From positions 62,001-126,000 of the forward strand of contig CAMBBS010000008.1 of the NCBI GenBank assembly GCA_945863875.1: 64,000 bases of DNA, in the 5' to 3' direction. The stretch comes from Desulfopila aestuarii DSM 18488 (GTDB lineage Bacteria; Desulfobacterota; Desulfobulbia; Desulfobulbales; Desulfocapsaceae). Below the pieces are notes generated by a model. The model was not told where the DNA came from. It saw only the letters and a program-made list of their open reading frames with translations, and searched no databases. The position numbers and the translations under genes are program-made. Shown piece by piece: positions 45,081 to 52,877 of this stretch (positions are counted from its first letter, which is position 1; the number at the start of each line of letters is the position of its first letter).

Positions 45081-45160
45081 CCCTGCAAAGCACAGGGACT
45101 GAGCTGAGTCCCTGCAAAGCACAGGGACTGAACTGAGTCCCCGCAAAGCACGGCCACTGA
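45081..45160. repeat. 29-base tandem repeats upstream of MFS gene
   Basis: Two nearly identical 29-base units (45081-45109 and 45110-45138, one mismatch) beginning CCCTGCAAAGCACAGGGACT are followed by a degenerate third copy (about 45139-45160). Within each unit CCCTG...CAGGG can pair. They lie in the 306-base gap between the ECF ATPase gene and the MFS gene, which shows no other feature. Confidence 0.7.
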
Positions 45161-45219
45161 AAAGGCAGCCCTCAAGGGGGTATTGGCAAGAATCCCGGCT
45201 TATTTCCCGTTTACCGGGG

Positions 45220-46863
45220 TTAGTCAATAGGCAGAATCCTCACGCCTTTCTCATGATCCTGCAAGGCCATGATCCGGCGGCCGCAATCGGACTTGTAGGA
45301 ATAATCCAGGCCATTCACCGACTGCAGATGGTCATCGGTGAGGAATTCGGCGGTTGAATAATCGCGGATGATCGTACCCTGGTGCATGACAATGGCCCGG
45401 GTACTGAGCCTTTCGATAAAGAACAGGTCGTGGGTGATGAGGATGGTCGTCAGCCCCAGACTCTCAAGGATCTCGGTGAGCAGCTCCTCGCCATGCGGGT
45501 CGAGGCTGGCCGTCGGTTCATCGAGAATGAGCAGCTCCGGATGCATGCTCAGGGCGGCGGCGATGGCCAGCCGCTTACGTTCCCCGCCGCTCATATTCAG
45601 CGGCACCTTATCCTCAAACCCCTGTAGGTGGACCCGGGCCAGGGCGTCATTCACCCGGTCGTTCAGCTCATCGCCTTTCATCCCCATCTGCTGTGGGCCA
45701 AAGGCGACTTCCTCGCGGCAGGAAGGGGTAAACAGCTGGTCGGCGGAATTCTGGAAGACCATGCCGACCCGGCGCCACAAGCCCCTGCGCAGAGCGTTGT
45801 TCACCGGCTTGCCATTGACGAAAAAATACCCTTCCCCACGATTGAGCCCGAGCAGGCAGGCGGCCAGGGTCGATTTACCGGCACCATTCTCTCCGACCAG
45901 GGCCAGGGTGTCACCCGGGCGAATGATCAGATTGGCATTGGAAAGTCCAAGTGTCCCATCACCATACCGAAAGGAATAATGCTGCAGCTCCATGAGCGGC
46001 GGCACCGGGAGAACGGAAGGCGCATGGACTGCGCCGATCGGATGCTCATGGGTATGTTCGTAATGCTGATGGACATGGACACTCTGCTGATCGCCGCAGC
46101 AACTGAAACGAAAGGTAAAATCCAGCCCGTGCTCACGCAGCGATTCCCGCTGGGAAACCAGCTGGTCAAAGGAGTAATTGTGGTGGATTGCGCCATCGCT
46201 CATCACCACCGCCCGATCACAGAGATCATAGAGAAAGAGCAGGTCGTGGTCGATAACAATCAGGGTTCCCCTATACTCCCGCAGCAGTTCCTTGAAAATC
46301 TTTTCCTGGCGCGGATCAAGATTCGCGGTCGGTTCGTCGAGAATGAGCACCTCGGGGTGCATGGCCATAATGGCCGCGAAGGCCGCCCGTTTTTTCTGGC
46401 CGTAACTGAGCAGGTGGGCAGGTTTGTAGCACAGTTTTTCCAGGCCGACCGCCGTCAGCTGTTCGAGAACCCTGGAGATCACCGTATCCTCGTCAAGTCC
46501 CTGATTCATCGGGCCGAAGGCCACGTCATCAAACAGGGAATTACAGAACAGATGATCATCGGGGTCCTGAAAAAGAACGCCGGTGGCAAGCCGCAGGCCC
46601 GGCAGCATCGCCTCGGTCAATGGCTCGCCTTTATAGCTGATGCTGCCCTGCTGACAGGAATGCAGGCCGTTGAGGTGCTTGACCAGGGTGGTTTTGCCGG
46701 AACCGTTTCGGCCGACCAGCCCAATCCGATCACCCCGATGAATTTTCAGTGAGATGTCCCGCAGGGCGTAGGTGCCGTCCGGATAGCGAAAAGAGAGAGA
46801 ATCGAGATCATACAGCGGTAATTCGCCTTCCCGGGGAATGTGCTCGTCGGACATGAAATGCAT
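45220..46863 (-). CDS. cbiO: ECF transporter ATPase, fused double nucleotide-binding domain (Ni/Co)
   Basis: A 547-residue protein made of two ABC ATPase domains in tandem. The first (about 15-235) has Walker A GLVGRNGSGKTTL, signature region LLSYGQKKRAAFA and Walker B LILDEPTANLDP. The second (about 290-520) has LVGENGAGKSTLA, LNMSGGERKRLAIA and LILDEPTASLDP. The linker holds a histidine-rich stretch (VHVHQHYEHTHEH) next to CC, a probable metal-binding site. Group-I ECF transporters for Ni/Co usually have single-domain CbiO/NikO, so the fusion is notable. It drives uptake with CbiM, CbiQ and accessory proteins, last in the operon. Confidence 0.88.
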   Translation of the reverse strand: MHFMSDEHIPREGELPLYDLDSLSFRYPDGTYALRDISLKIHRGDRIGLVGRNGSGKTTLVKHLNGLHSCQQGSISYKGEPLTEAMLPGLRLATGVLFQDPDDHLFCNSLFDDVAFGPMNQGLDEDTVISRVLEQLTAVGLEKLCYKPAHLLSYGQKKRAAFAAIMAMHPEVLILDEPTANLDPRQEKIFKELLREYRGTLIVIDHDLLFLYDLCDRAVVMSDGAIHHNYSFDQLVSQRESLREHGLDFTFRFSCCGDQQSVHVHQHYEHTHEHPIGAVHAPSVLPVPPLMELQHYSFRYGDGTLGLSNANLIIRPGDTLALVGENGAGKSTLAACLLGLNRGEGYFFVNGKPVNNALRRGLWRRVGMVFQNSADQLFTPSCREEVAFGPQQMGMKGDELNDRVNDALARVHLQGFEDKVPLNMSGGERKRLAIAAALSMHPELLILDEPTASLDPHGEELLTEILESLGLTTILITHDLFFIERLSTRAIVMHQGTIIRDYSTAEFLTDDHLQSVNGLDYSYKSDCGRRIMALQDHEKGVRILPID

Positions 46864-46919
46864 GATGGATTACCCGTAGCAGAGTGGCAGAATACCCTTC
46901 GCCGAGGCCCCCTGCTGCA

Positions 46920-47858
46920 TCAAAAGAAAGGATTGCCGTACATTCGGTCGATAAAGAGCAAGAAGAGGCCCATCATAATCCAAAGGGCGCCTTTCGCCCA
47001 GTCTTTTTGCGTCGTAGCGAAACGGACAAAGGAAGGAAACTGCCCGGCATAGCCCCGACTCAACATGGCGTCGTAGACCCTCTGGGTGCGGTCGAAGGAG
47101 CGGACAAAGAGCATGCCGAAAAAATTCCCCATGGCACTCATGGTGGCCATATTGGTCCCCGGGACAAAGCCCCGGACCCGCATCCCCCGATACATCCGGG
47201 TAATTTCATTGACGAAGACAAAGATATAGCGATGGGACAAGAGGACCATCTGACCGATGGAATCGGGCAAACCGAGGCGGGACAGGCTCTGCAGGGTGAC
47301 CGCCAGGGGCGCGGTGCCGAGGAGCGGTTCCATCATCAGCGCGATGGCGCAGGCCTTGACGACAATAAGCAGCGCGACAAAAAAGCCGGCGGTATGAAAC
47401 GGAAACCCGGGCAGGCCGGGGAGATAAATGAGGGTCTCGGAGCTCTGCAGCGGGGAGGTAAAGGGGACGACCAGGAGAAACATCGACAAAAAGCCGGCCA
47501 TGGCCAGCAAGCGTTTTCCCGCCCGGGCAAAAGGGATGTTACAGGCGACCACAGCCAGCAGCGAGATGGTAAAAGCAACCGTGCTCCAGCACAACGATTG
47601 CAGCGAGACGACCATGAAACAGTAGAGAAAGAGGCTGACGATCTTGATGCGCGGGTCCCATTGATGAAAAAAAGAAGACCGGTCGGCATAGGCATCGATG
47701 GTCGGCACCGACCAGTCCGGATCGCCGGTTCGAAAAGAGTCTCGTTTAGCCCGTTTTCCGCCGATACTCCAGTAAAACAGCACAAAGAGAACAGCAAGGC
47801 CGCCGATGATGCTGGCCAGTGTTGTCAGGGGGATATGGATTTCCGGATGTGCCGTCAT
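46920..47858 (-). CDS. cbiQ: ECF transporter transmembrane subunit CbiQ/NikQ with extra N-terminal helix
   Basis: A 312-residue EcfT-type protein. The C-terminal 250 residues are CbiQ: DAYADRSSFFHQWDPRIKI at the start, then membrane helices and the coupling motifs RMYRGMRVRGF and the second Ala-Arg-Gly-like YDAMLSRGYAG. The first 40 residues contain one additional membrane helix (LASIIGGLAVLFVLFYW) that CbiQ normally lacks and which resembles the C-terminal helix of CbiM/CbiN-type subunits. Its ATG overlaps the stop of cbiM (ATGA), so the genes are coupled. Confidence 0.87.
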   Translation of the reverse strand: MTAHPEIHIPLTTLASIIGGLAVLFVLFYWSIGGKRAKRDSFRTGDPDWSVPTIDAYADRSSFFHQWDPRIKIVSLFLYCFMVVSLQSLCWSTVAFTISLLAVVACNIPFARAGKRLLAMAGFLSMFLLVVPFTSPLQSSETLIYLPGLPGFPFHTAGFFVALLIVVKACAIALMMEPLLGTAPLAVTLQSLSRLGLPDSIGQMVLLSHRYIFVFVNEITRMYRGMRVRGFVPGTNMATMSAMGNFFGMLFVRSFDRTQRVYDAMLSRGYAGQFPSFVRFATTQKDWAKGALWIMMGLFLLFIDRMYGNPFF

Positions 47859-48466
47859 GTGCGAAACCGCCCGGTCGTAAGGAGTTCCGGCTTGACCCGG
47901 AACAGAAAAGAAACCGTAAAGGCGGAGACTCCGGCCTCGACAAGGAAGACCGGCACATGGGCGGCGAGGGCAAGTTTCGCCACCCCGACAAAATTTTCCC
48001 CGGCGGTGGCCAGCAGGCAGGCCAGCACGGTCGCCGCCATGGCCGTCCCCAGACCGCCGCAGACGGCTCCGGCAATGGTATGGCTCAAGACGGTTTTTCC
48101 ACGGATACCCTGAAAGAGCAGGCCGCAGAAAAGCGCCGGCAACCCCATCATCAGCGCATTGGCGCCCAAAGCGGTGAGTCCGCCGAACTGAAAGAGAATG
48201 GACTGGAGAAAAAGCCCCAGTACGATTGACAGAAAAGCGACTGGCCCGAGCAGTGCGCCGACGATTCCCGGCAAAATGAGGTGGACACTGGTCGGACCAA
48301 ATGGCAGATGAATCAGCGAGGCAACAAAAAAAGCCGAGGTCACCACGGCTACCTTCGGCAGGTCCTCATTTTTCATGCATCGCAGGCTGTAGGCCGCCCC
48401 TCCAAAGGAAACGGCCCAGGAGGCTACGGTTATGGAGATGGGCAGCACCCCATCGGAAATATGCAT
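47855..48466 (-). CDS. cbiM: ECF transporter substrate-binding membrane subunit CbiM/NikM
   Basis: A 203-residue CbiM/NikM protein beginning MHISDGVLP; the N-terminal Met-His and later histidines bind Ni2+ or Co2+ in solved NikM structures. Membrane helices and the segment HLPFGPTSVHLILPGIVGAL (second and third metal-site histidines) match the family. It is shorter than CbiM-CbiN fusions, so the CbiN/NikN role must come from other subunits, here probably the two small proteins encoded just upstream. Confidence 0.92.
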   Translation of the reverse strand: MHISDGVLPISITVASWAVSFGGAAYSLRCMKNEDLPKVAVVTSAFFVASLIHLPFGPTSVHLILPGIVGALLGPVAFLSIVLGLFLQSILFQFGGLTALGANALMMGLPALFCGLLFQGIRGKTVLSHTIAGAVCGGLGTAMAATVLACLLATAGENFVGVAKLALAAHVPVFLVEAGVSAFTVSFLFRVKPELLTTGRFRT

Positions 48467-48469
48467 GGC

Positions 48470-48805
48470 TCAGTGCTCCCCCGAGATATTTTTCTTACGC
48501 GACATGACATAGGCGGCCACGCCGAAGAGTCCGAAAATATAGCCGATACCGCCCATGATCTCCGCAATCCCGGGATTCTCCAACCGCTGGCCGAGGGCGG
48601 CAATTTCCCGCTTCAGCTGCCGGAATTCCCGACTATTGTTCTTCTCCTGTTCCTGCAGAAGAGCAATAATTTTTTCATATCCTGCCGCCTCCCGAGAAAC
48701 CGCCGATTCTCCGGCCATGACCGGCAGGGTCAGGGCCAGGAACAGGGCAAACACCAGGACAACAGCTGAGGGTCGACCAGTCTCTTGATTTCTCCCGCTC
48801 ACCAT
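48470..48805 (-). CDS. Small membrane accessory subunit of Ni/Co ECF transporter (NikL-like)
   Basis: A 111-residue protein: signal-like N-terminal hydrophobic segment (SAVVLVFALFLALTLPVMA), a charged helix suited to a coiled coil (KIIALLQEQEKNNSREFRQL), and a C-terminal membrane helix (MGGIGYIFGLFGVAAYVMS). This layout fits the additional small subunits (NikL/CbiN-like) of nickel ECF systems. ATG 48805 follows GAGGAGG by nine bases; GTG 48823, overlapping the previous stop, is an alternative. Confidence 0.65.
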   Translation of the reverse strand: MVSGRNQETGRPSAVVLVFALFLALTLPVMAGESAVSREAAGYEKIIALLQEQEKNNSREFRQLKREIAALGQRLENPGIAEIMGGIGYIFGLFGVAAYVMSRKKNISGEH

Positions 48806-48819
48806 GCTCACTGCCCTCC

Positions 48820-49158
48820 TCACATCTCGGATTTTAGTAACAGATAGCTGTTCTTATGCCCCATGGACGCGATGACGACAATGGTCAGATCTTCTTTTTT
48901 CTCGGGCAGGGGAAAGGAGAACCGACCGTCCTGGCCGGTCTTGCCCTCGAGCAGCTTGTTACCGGAGACGTCAAGAACCTCGATGGTACCGTTCTCAACC
49001 ATTTTCCCGTCCGGAAAATAGCTTTCCGTATAGACGACACCGCCTTCGACATAGGCAAAGATATTCACCCTGTGGGCCATCGCCGGTGCGGCAAGGACAA
49101 GAAATATGCCCAGCACCATGGCCAGACACGAAATTTTAGCCGAGTATCGACGTCGCAT
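48820..49158 (-). CDS. Secreted beta-sandwich accessory protein of Ni/Co ECF transporter
   Basis: A 112-residue exported protein with signal peptide cleaved after APAMA, giving a mature N-terminus HRVNIFAYVEGG, then a carboxypeptidase-regulatory/NikL-type beta sandwich (VVYTESYFPDGKMVENGTIE, LLEGKTGQDGRFSFPLP). The exposed N-terminal histidine is suited to metal binding. ATG 49158 follows GGGGAG and replaces a longer frame that would run into the upstream hairpin. It overlaps or abuts the next gene. Confidence 0.72.
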   Translation of the reverse strand: MRRRYSAKISCLAMVLGIFLVLAAPAMAHRVNIFAYVEGGVVYTESYFPDGKMVENGTIEVLDVSGNKLLEGKTGQDGRFSFPLPEKKEDLTIVVIASMGHKNSYLLLKSEM

Positions 49159-49206
49159 GCGCCAGACTCCCCTGTTAATTTTTGATAGCGTCGTAAAAAA
49201 CCCTGG

Positions 49207-49249
49207 TACCACCCTCCCGACTGACTTCTCGTCTACCGGGAGGGTGGTA
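49207..49249. terminator. Hairpin between nikK-like and downstream genes, attenuator or processing site
   Basis: TACCACCCTCCCG (49207-49219) and CGGGAGGGTGGTA (49237-49249) are a 13-bp perfect stem with a 17-base loop. It begins right after the stop of the DUF4198 gene; on the minus strand the stem is followed, after six bases, by TTTTTT. It may partly terminate, or stabilise the upstream message. Confidence 0.65.
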
Positions 49250-49250
49250 T

Positions 49251-50057
49251 TTATGGTAAATCAGTTGTATGTACCCAATACACTGCCCCGATTTCAATAC
49301 CTTTCTCGACGCCGTCCTGTTTCATTGTCCAGGAGGCCTCGTTCAAGGCGGCAAAACCCCACCAGCCGGCCTTCGGCATGGCATAGGAAAAAACACCATT
49401 TACATCGGCCTTGACCAGCTGGGTAACAAAGGGATCGCTCGGCGCATGGAGAATTTTCGTGTTACCGGGCGATTCATTCAGGTATTCCACCTCAACCTCG
49501 GCGCCGGGCACCGGCTGACCCTTGACGAGCACCTGACCGGTGAAAATATTGCCGGTCCACAGGCCGTAGGGCCTGGTCATCGGGATGATTTCGGTCTCCA
49601 GGCCCACGGGTGCATCCCAGCCTTCTTCCAACCCCAGGGCATTGACGCAGACCTTGGTGTAATGAATAATAAAGACATCTTCGGCCGGTTCCCAGTACGG
49701 GGCTGGTTCTACATAAAAGGTGTAGTCCCCGGGACGTTTGACCTGATATTCGTTTTTCCAGAAAGTAAATTCCTTCTCCTGGCCGCCGCTTTTACCCTTG
49801 GCGGCGGTCAGGGTGGACAGCAGATCGATCTTCTGCATATCATGCAGCACGCCGAACTGTTTCGGCTTTACCATCTCCATGTAGTGACCTTCCAGGGGAT
49901 GCAGAAATTTCGTTTCCAGGCCGAGCTTTTTACTGTCTGCCTGACTGATGATGTCGTCCGACGGCACGATGGCGCCAAAATGGGCAAATACGCTGGTTGT
50001 CATTGCCAACAGGCAGGCCATGGCCGCCGTTCCGGCGATAAATTGCTGCACGTTCAT
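49251..50057 (-). CDS. nikK: DUF4198 secreted protein, NikK-like nickel transporter component
   Basis: A 268-residue exported protein. AAGGAG lies six bases before the ATG; signal peptide [20 protein letters not shown] ends SVFA, giving mature N-terminus [10 protein letters not shown]. The rest is a DUF4198 beta-rich domain ([60 protein letters not shown]). NikK proteins of this type accompany NikLMQO nickel ECF transporters. It is the first gene of the operon, downstream of a NikR-like operator. Confidence 0.82.
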   Translation of the reverse strand: MNVQQFIAGTAAMACLLAMTTSVFAHFGAIVPSDDIISQADSKKLGLETKFLHPLEGHYMEMVKPKQFGVLHDMQKIDLLSTLTAAKGKSGGQEKEFTFWKNEYQVKRPGDYTFYVEPAPYWEPAEDVFIIHYTKVCVNALGLEEGWDAPVGLETEIIPMTRPYGLWTGNIFTGQVLVKGQPVPGAEVEVEYLNESPGNTKILHAPSDPFVTQLVKADVNGVFSYAMPKAGWWGFAALNEASWTMKQDGVEKGIEIGAVYWVHTTDLP

Positions 50058-50424
50058 GCTTTTCTCCTTTTTCTGCAATTATTAAATGATTTTTCTCTCT
50101 CCATATTGCGGGAAGTAATGTTACATTTTCCAATTTCATCACACCCGGCAGCCGGCAAAAATTGGTACGGCAATGTTTTTTCTGGGTGGTCCGATTGCCG
50201 AAACTTCCTTTTGCCTGACAATACCGACAGCACAGTGTGACAAATATTTTTTTTGTAACACCAAAATGCATGATATATCCGCGCCTGTCAATATTTTTTT
50301 ATTTCACAGCATAATTACAATTACCCAGACTTTTCTTGCCGTTTAATCCGTTCCACCTTATAGTCCCGAGCCATTACCTTTTTCATAAAAAAATACTCCA
50401 TACCAACGACATACATCTGACATC
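50058..50424 (-). promoter_or_regulatory. Divergent intergenic region with NikR-like operator
   Basis: Between the nickel-transporter operon (minus) and the tolC-like operon (plus). GTGTGAC (50235-50241), a 13-base AT-only spacer and GTAACAC (50255-50261) match, with one mismatch, the GTGTTAC-N13/14-GTAACAC sites reported for NikR in Desulfobacterota; with flanking bases the arms GTGTGACAAA/TTTGTAACAC agree at nine of ten positions. It suggests nickel-dependent repression of the transport operon. No nikR gene is in the window. Confidence 0.6.
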
Positions 50425-51861
50425 GTGGGACTCGTGACTTCCTATCTGGCAAAAATGCTCAGCGCGGGCATAATAACAACCACCCTCCTGTGCTGCCAGA
50501 CACAACCGGCACGGGGGGGCAGCGCCGACCGCCCGATCAGTTTCGCGGCAGCCTGGCAGCAGCTTTTGGCGGAGAATGATACGCTTGCGGCAGCAAGGGC
50601 AAACGTCGAAATGACAGCCCATAAACAACATGCGGCAAGGGATCTGTATCTTCCGGAAATTGCCATATCAACAAGTTATCTGTACCTCGACGACGAGGTG
50701 ACACTTTCCCCGGCGGATATACTCGAGAGTATGCCCGCCGGAGATCAACTGGCGCCGGTCATTGCCGGTCTGTCGAAGAGTTACGGCAGGTCCATGGAGG
50801 AAATAAACCGCGGCCTCACGTCAACCATTGCCGAACGGGACAACCTCACCAGCTCCATCCGGGCGCAGTGGCCGATCTATACCGGTGGCAGAATGCGCGC
50901 GGCGCAGGACATTGCCGCGGGACAACTGGGCGAGGCCGGCCAGCATTTGAAAATGAAGGAGGAAGAGCAGTTTGAAAACCTCGCCCGCTATTATTTCGGT
51001 GTCGTCCTGTCAAAAACGATCCTCGACACCAGAGTTGACGTTGAAGCCGGCCTGCAGAAACATCGCGACCATGCACTGCTGCTTGAGGAACAGGGACAGA
51101 TAGCCAAGGTCGAAAGAATGCAGGCGGAGGCATCCTTTGACAAGGCAGTCGTTGAACGGCGCAAAGCGGGCCGCGATCTGCAGATTGCCAGGCTCGCCCT
51201 GACACGGATGTTGAAAAGTACCACAACGGTTATCCCGGCAGATGCCCTGTTTATCAATGACACCCTTCCGCCCCTGACCTCATTTCTCGACAAAACCTTA
51301 ACCGACTATCCCGGACTCGGTATTCTCGATGCCAAAAAAGAGCAGGCCACTGGTCTCCTTGCCGTGGAAAAGGGCAAATATCTGCCGACGGTGGCGCTCT
51401 TCGGCAATTACAGCCTCTACGAGGAGGACGACCTGGCGACCACGCTGCTTCCTGACTGGGTGGTCGGAGTCGGCGTCAACATACCTCTGCTGGAAAGATC
51501 CGGACGTTCGGGCAAGCTCAAGGCGGCTAAAAGCATGGTGACACAATTGAACGCCCTGCAGGCCCAAGCGCGCAGCGACCTTTCCGTGCTGGTGGAAAAG
51601 AGTTATCGGCAGGCCGAACAGGCCCTTGAGGAATATAACGGGCTCGGTTCAAGCCTTGAACTGGCCCGGGAAACCATCAACCTGCGGACGAAGGCCTTCA
51701 GCCAGGGACTCTCGACCTCTCTTGATGTGGTCGATGCCGAGTTGTTTCTGGCCGGAATAAGGACCCAGCGAGCGGTGGCTCTTTACAATTATGTCGTCAC
51801 CCTGGCAAAACTCACCGCAATCAGCGGCGAGCCGGAAAGTTTTTTGGTTTATCAGCATTGA
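50425..51861 (+). CDS. TolC-family outer membrane efflux protein
   Basis: A 478-residue outer membrane factor. The N-terminal export signal is followed by two repeats of the OEP domain; visible segments include ISFAAAWQQLLAENDTLAAA, APVIAGLSKSYG, SSIRAQWPIYTGGR, DLYLPEIAISTSYLYL, YLPTVALFGNYSL and VGVGVNIPLLERSGR. It forms a trimeric channel through the outer membrane. First gene of a four-gene export operon. The start is uncertain: GTG 50425, GTG 50434 and ATG 50455 are all in frame with a signal peptide. Confidence 0.88.
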   Translation: MGLVTSYLAKMLSAGIITTTLLCCQTQPARGGSADRPISFAAAWQQLLAENDTLAAARANVEMTAHKQHAARDLYLPEIAISTSYLYLDDEVTLSPADILESMPAGDQLAPVIAGLSKSYGRSMEEINRGLTSTIAERDNLTSSIRAQWPIYTGGRMRAAQDIAAGQLGEAGQHLKMKEEEQFENLARYYFGVVLSKTILDTRVDVEAGLQKHRDHALLLEEQGQIAKVERMQAEASFDKAVVERRKAGRDLQIARLALTRMLKSTTTVIPADALFINDTLPPLTSFLDKTLTDYPGLGILDAKKEQATGLLAVEKGKYLPTVALFGNYSLYEEDDLATTLLPDWVVGVGVNIPLLERSGRSGKLKAAKSMVTQLNALQAQARSDLSVLVEKSYRQAEQALEEYNGLGSSLELARETINLRTKAFSQGLSTSLDVVDAELFLAGIRTQRAVALYNYVVTLAKLTAISGEPESFLVYQH

Positions 51862-51899
51862 TGGCTCAGTAAATATAGACAAGGAACAGAGGTATAATA

Positions 51900-52877
51900 A
51901 TGCGTTTTTTCAGAACCTTTCTGGTCGTCATCGTTCTCGCAGCCGGAGTCGCCTGGCTCAGCTACACCTTCTGGCACACCTACCAGCCGAAACCCATGCG
52001 ACTGCAGGGCCAGGTCGAGGCGCAGCAGTATAATATCAGCTCAAAAGTCGCCGGCCGCATCGACCGGGTGTTTGTCCGCAAAGGGGATCCGGTGGAAAAA
52101 GGCCAGCTTGTTTTCACCATCCTCAGTCCGGAAATCGACGCGAAACTGGCCCAGGCTCATGCCGGAAAGGATGCGGCGGACGCCCAGGCCAAAGAAGCGA
52201 AGAGCGGGGCAAGAAAACAGCAGATTGCCGCAAGCCGAGATCAGTGGCAGCGGGCGAAGGCGGCTGCCGACCTGATGGAAAAAACCTTTCAGCGCATCGA
52301 CAACCTGTATAAAGACGGCGTCATCGCCGAACAGAAGCGCGATGAGGCCGCAGCCCAATTCCAGGCGGCGCGTTTTGCCGCCGACGGTGCCTTCCAGATG
52401 TTTAAAATGGCCGAAGAGGGCACCCGCGACGAGACGATAGCAGCGGCGGAAGGCAAGGCTCGCATGGCCGCCGGGGCGGTGGCGGAGGTGGAAGTCTATG
52501 CCGCTGATACCCGGATCGAGAGCTGGCATGACGGCGAGGTAGCCCAGATCCTCCTGCAAAGCGGGGAACTTGCCCCCCAGGGATTTCCCGTTGTCACCAT
52601 TATGGATATGCACGATGCCTGGGTGGTTTTCCATGTCCGGGAAGATCGACTGGCAGACTTTCAAAAGGGCGCCGAGTTTAACGCGGCAATTCCGGCTCTT
52701 GCCGCCGCGAACCATCGCTTTCGTGTCGACCATGTGGCGGTCATGGGGGATTTTGCCACCTGGCGGGCGACCAATGGCGATAAAGGTTTTGATATGCGCA
52801 GCTTCGAGGTCGAGGCCCGGCCGATCAGCCCTATTGCGGGATTACGGGTGGGAATGAGTGTGCTGGTAGAAAAATGA
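51900..52877 (+). CDS. HlyD-family periplasmic adaptor
   Basis: A 325-residue membrane-fusion protein. One N-terminal membrane helix (FFRTFLVVIVLAAGVAWLSY), lipoyl half-motif EAQQYNISSKVAGRIDRVFV and KGDPVEKGQLVFTI, an alpha-hairpin (about 80-190, KQQIAASRDQWQRAKAAADL), then the second lipoyl half DTRIESWHDGEVAQILLQSG and a beta-barrel. It links the inner-membrane permeases to TolC. GAGG precedes the ATG; its stop overlaps the next gene (ATGA). Confidence 0.9.
   Translation: MRFFRTFLVVIVLAAGVAWLSYTFWHTYQPKPMRLQGQVEAQQYNISSKVAGRIDRVFVRKGDPVEKGQLVFTILSPEIDAKLAQAHAGKDAADAQAKEAKSGARKQQIAASRDQWQRAKAAADLMEKTFQRIDNLYKDGVIAEQKRDEAAAQFQAARFAADGAFQMFKMAEEGTRDETIAAAEGKARMAAGAVAEVEVYAADTRIESWHDGEVAQILLQSGELAPQGFPVVTIMDMHDAWVVFHVREDRLADFQKGAEFNAAIPALAAANHRFRVDHVAVMGDFATWRATNGDKGFDMRSFEVEARPISPIAGLRVGMSVLVEK

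Noticed and set aside
45081-45160. CRISPR array
   Set aside because: Repeats are directly adjacent with no spacers and no cas gene is nearby.
45628-48113. Long plus-strand frames opposite cbiO and cbiQ
   Set aside because: They mirror well-identified transporter genes and have no recognisable motifs.
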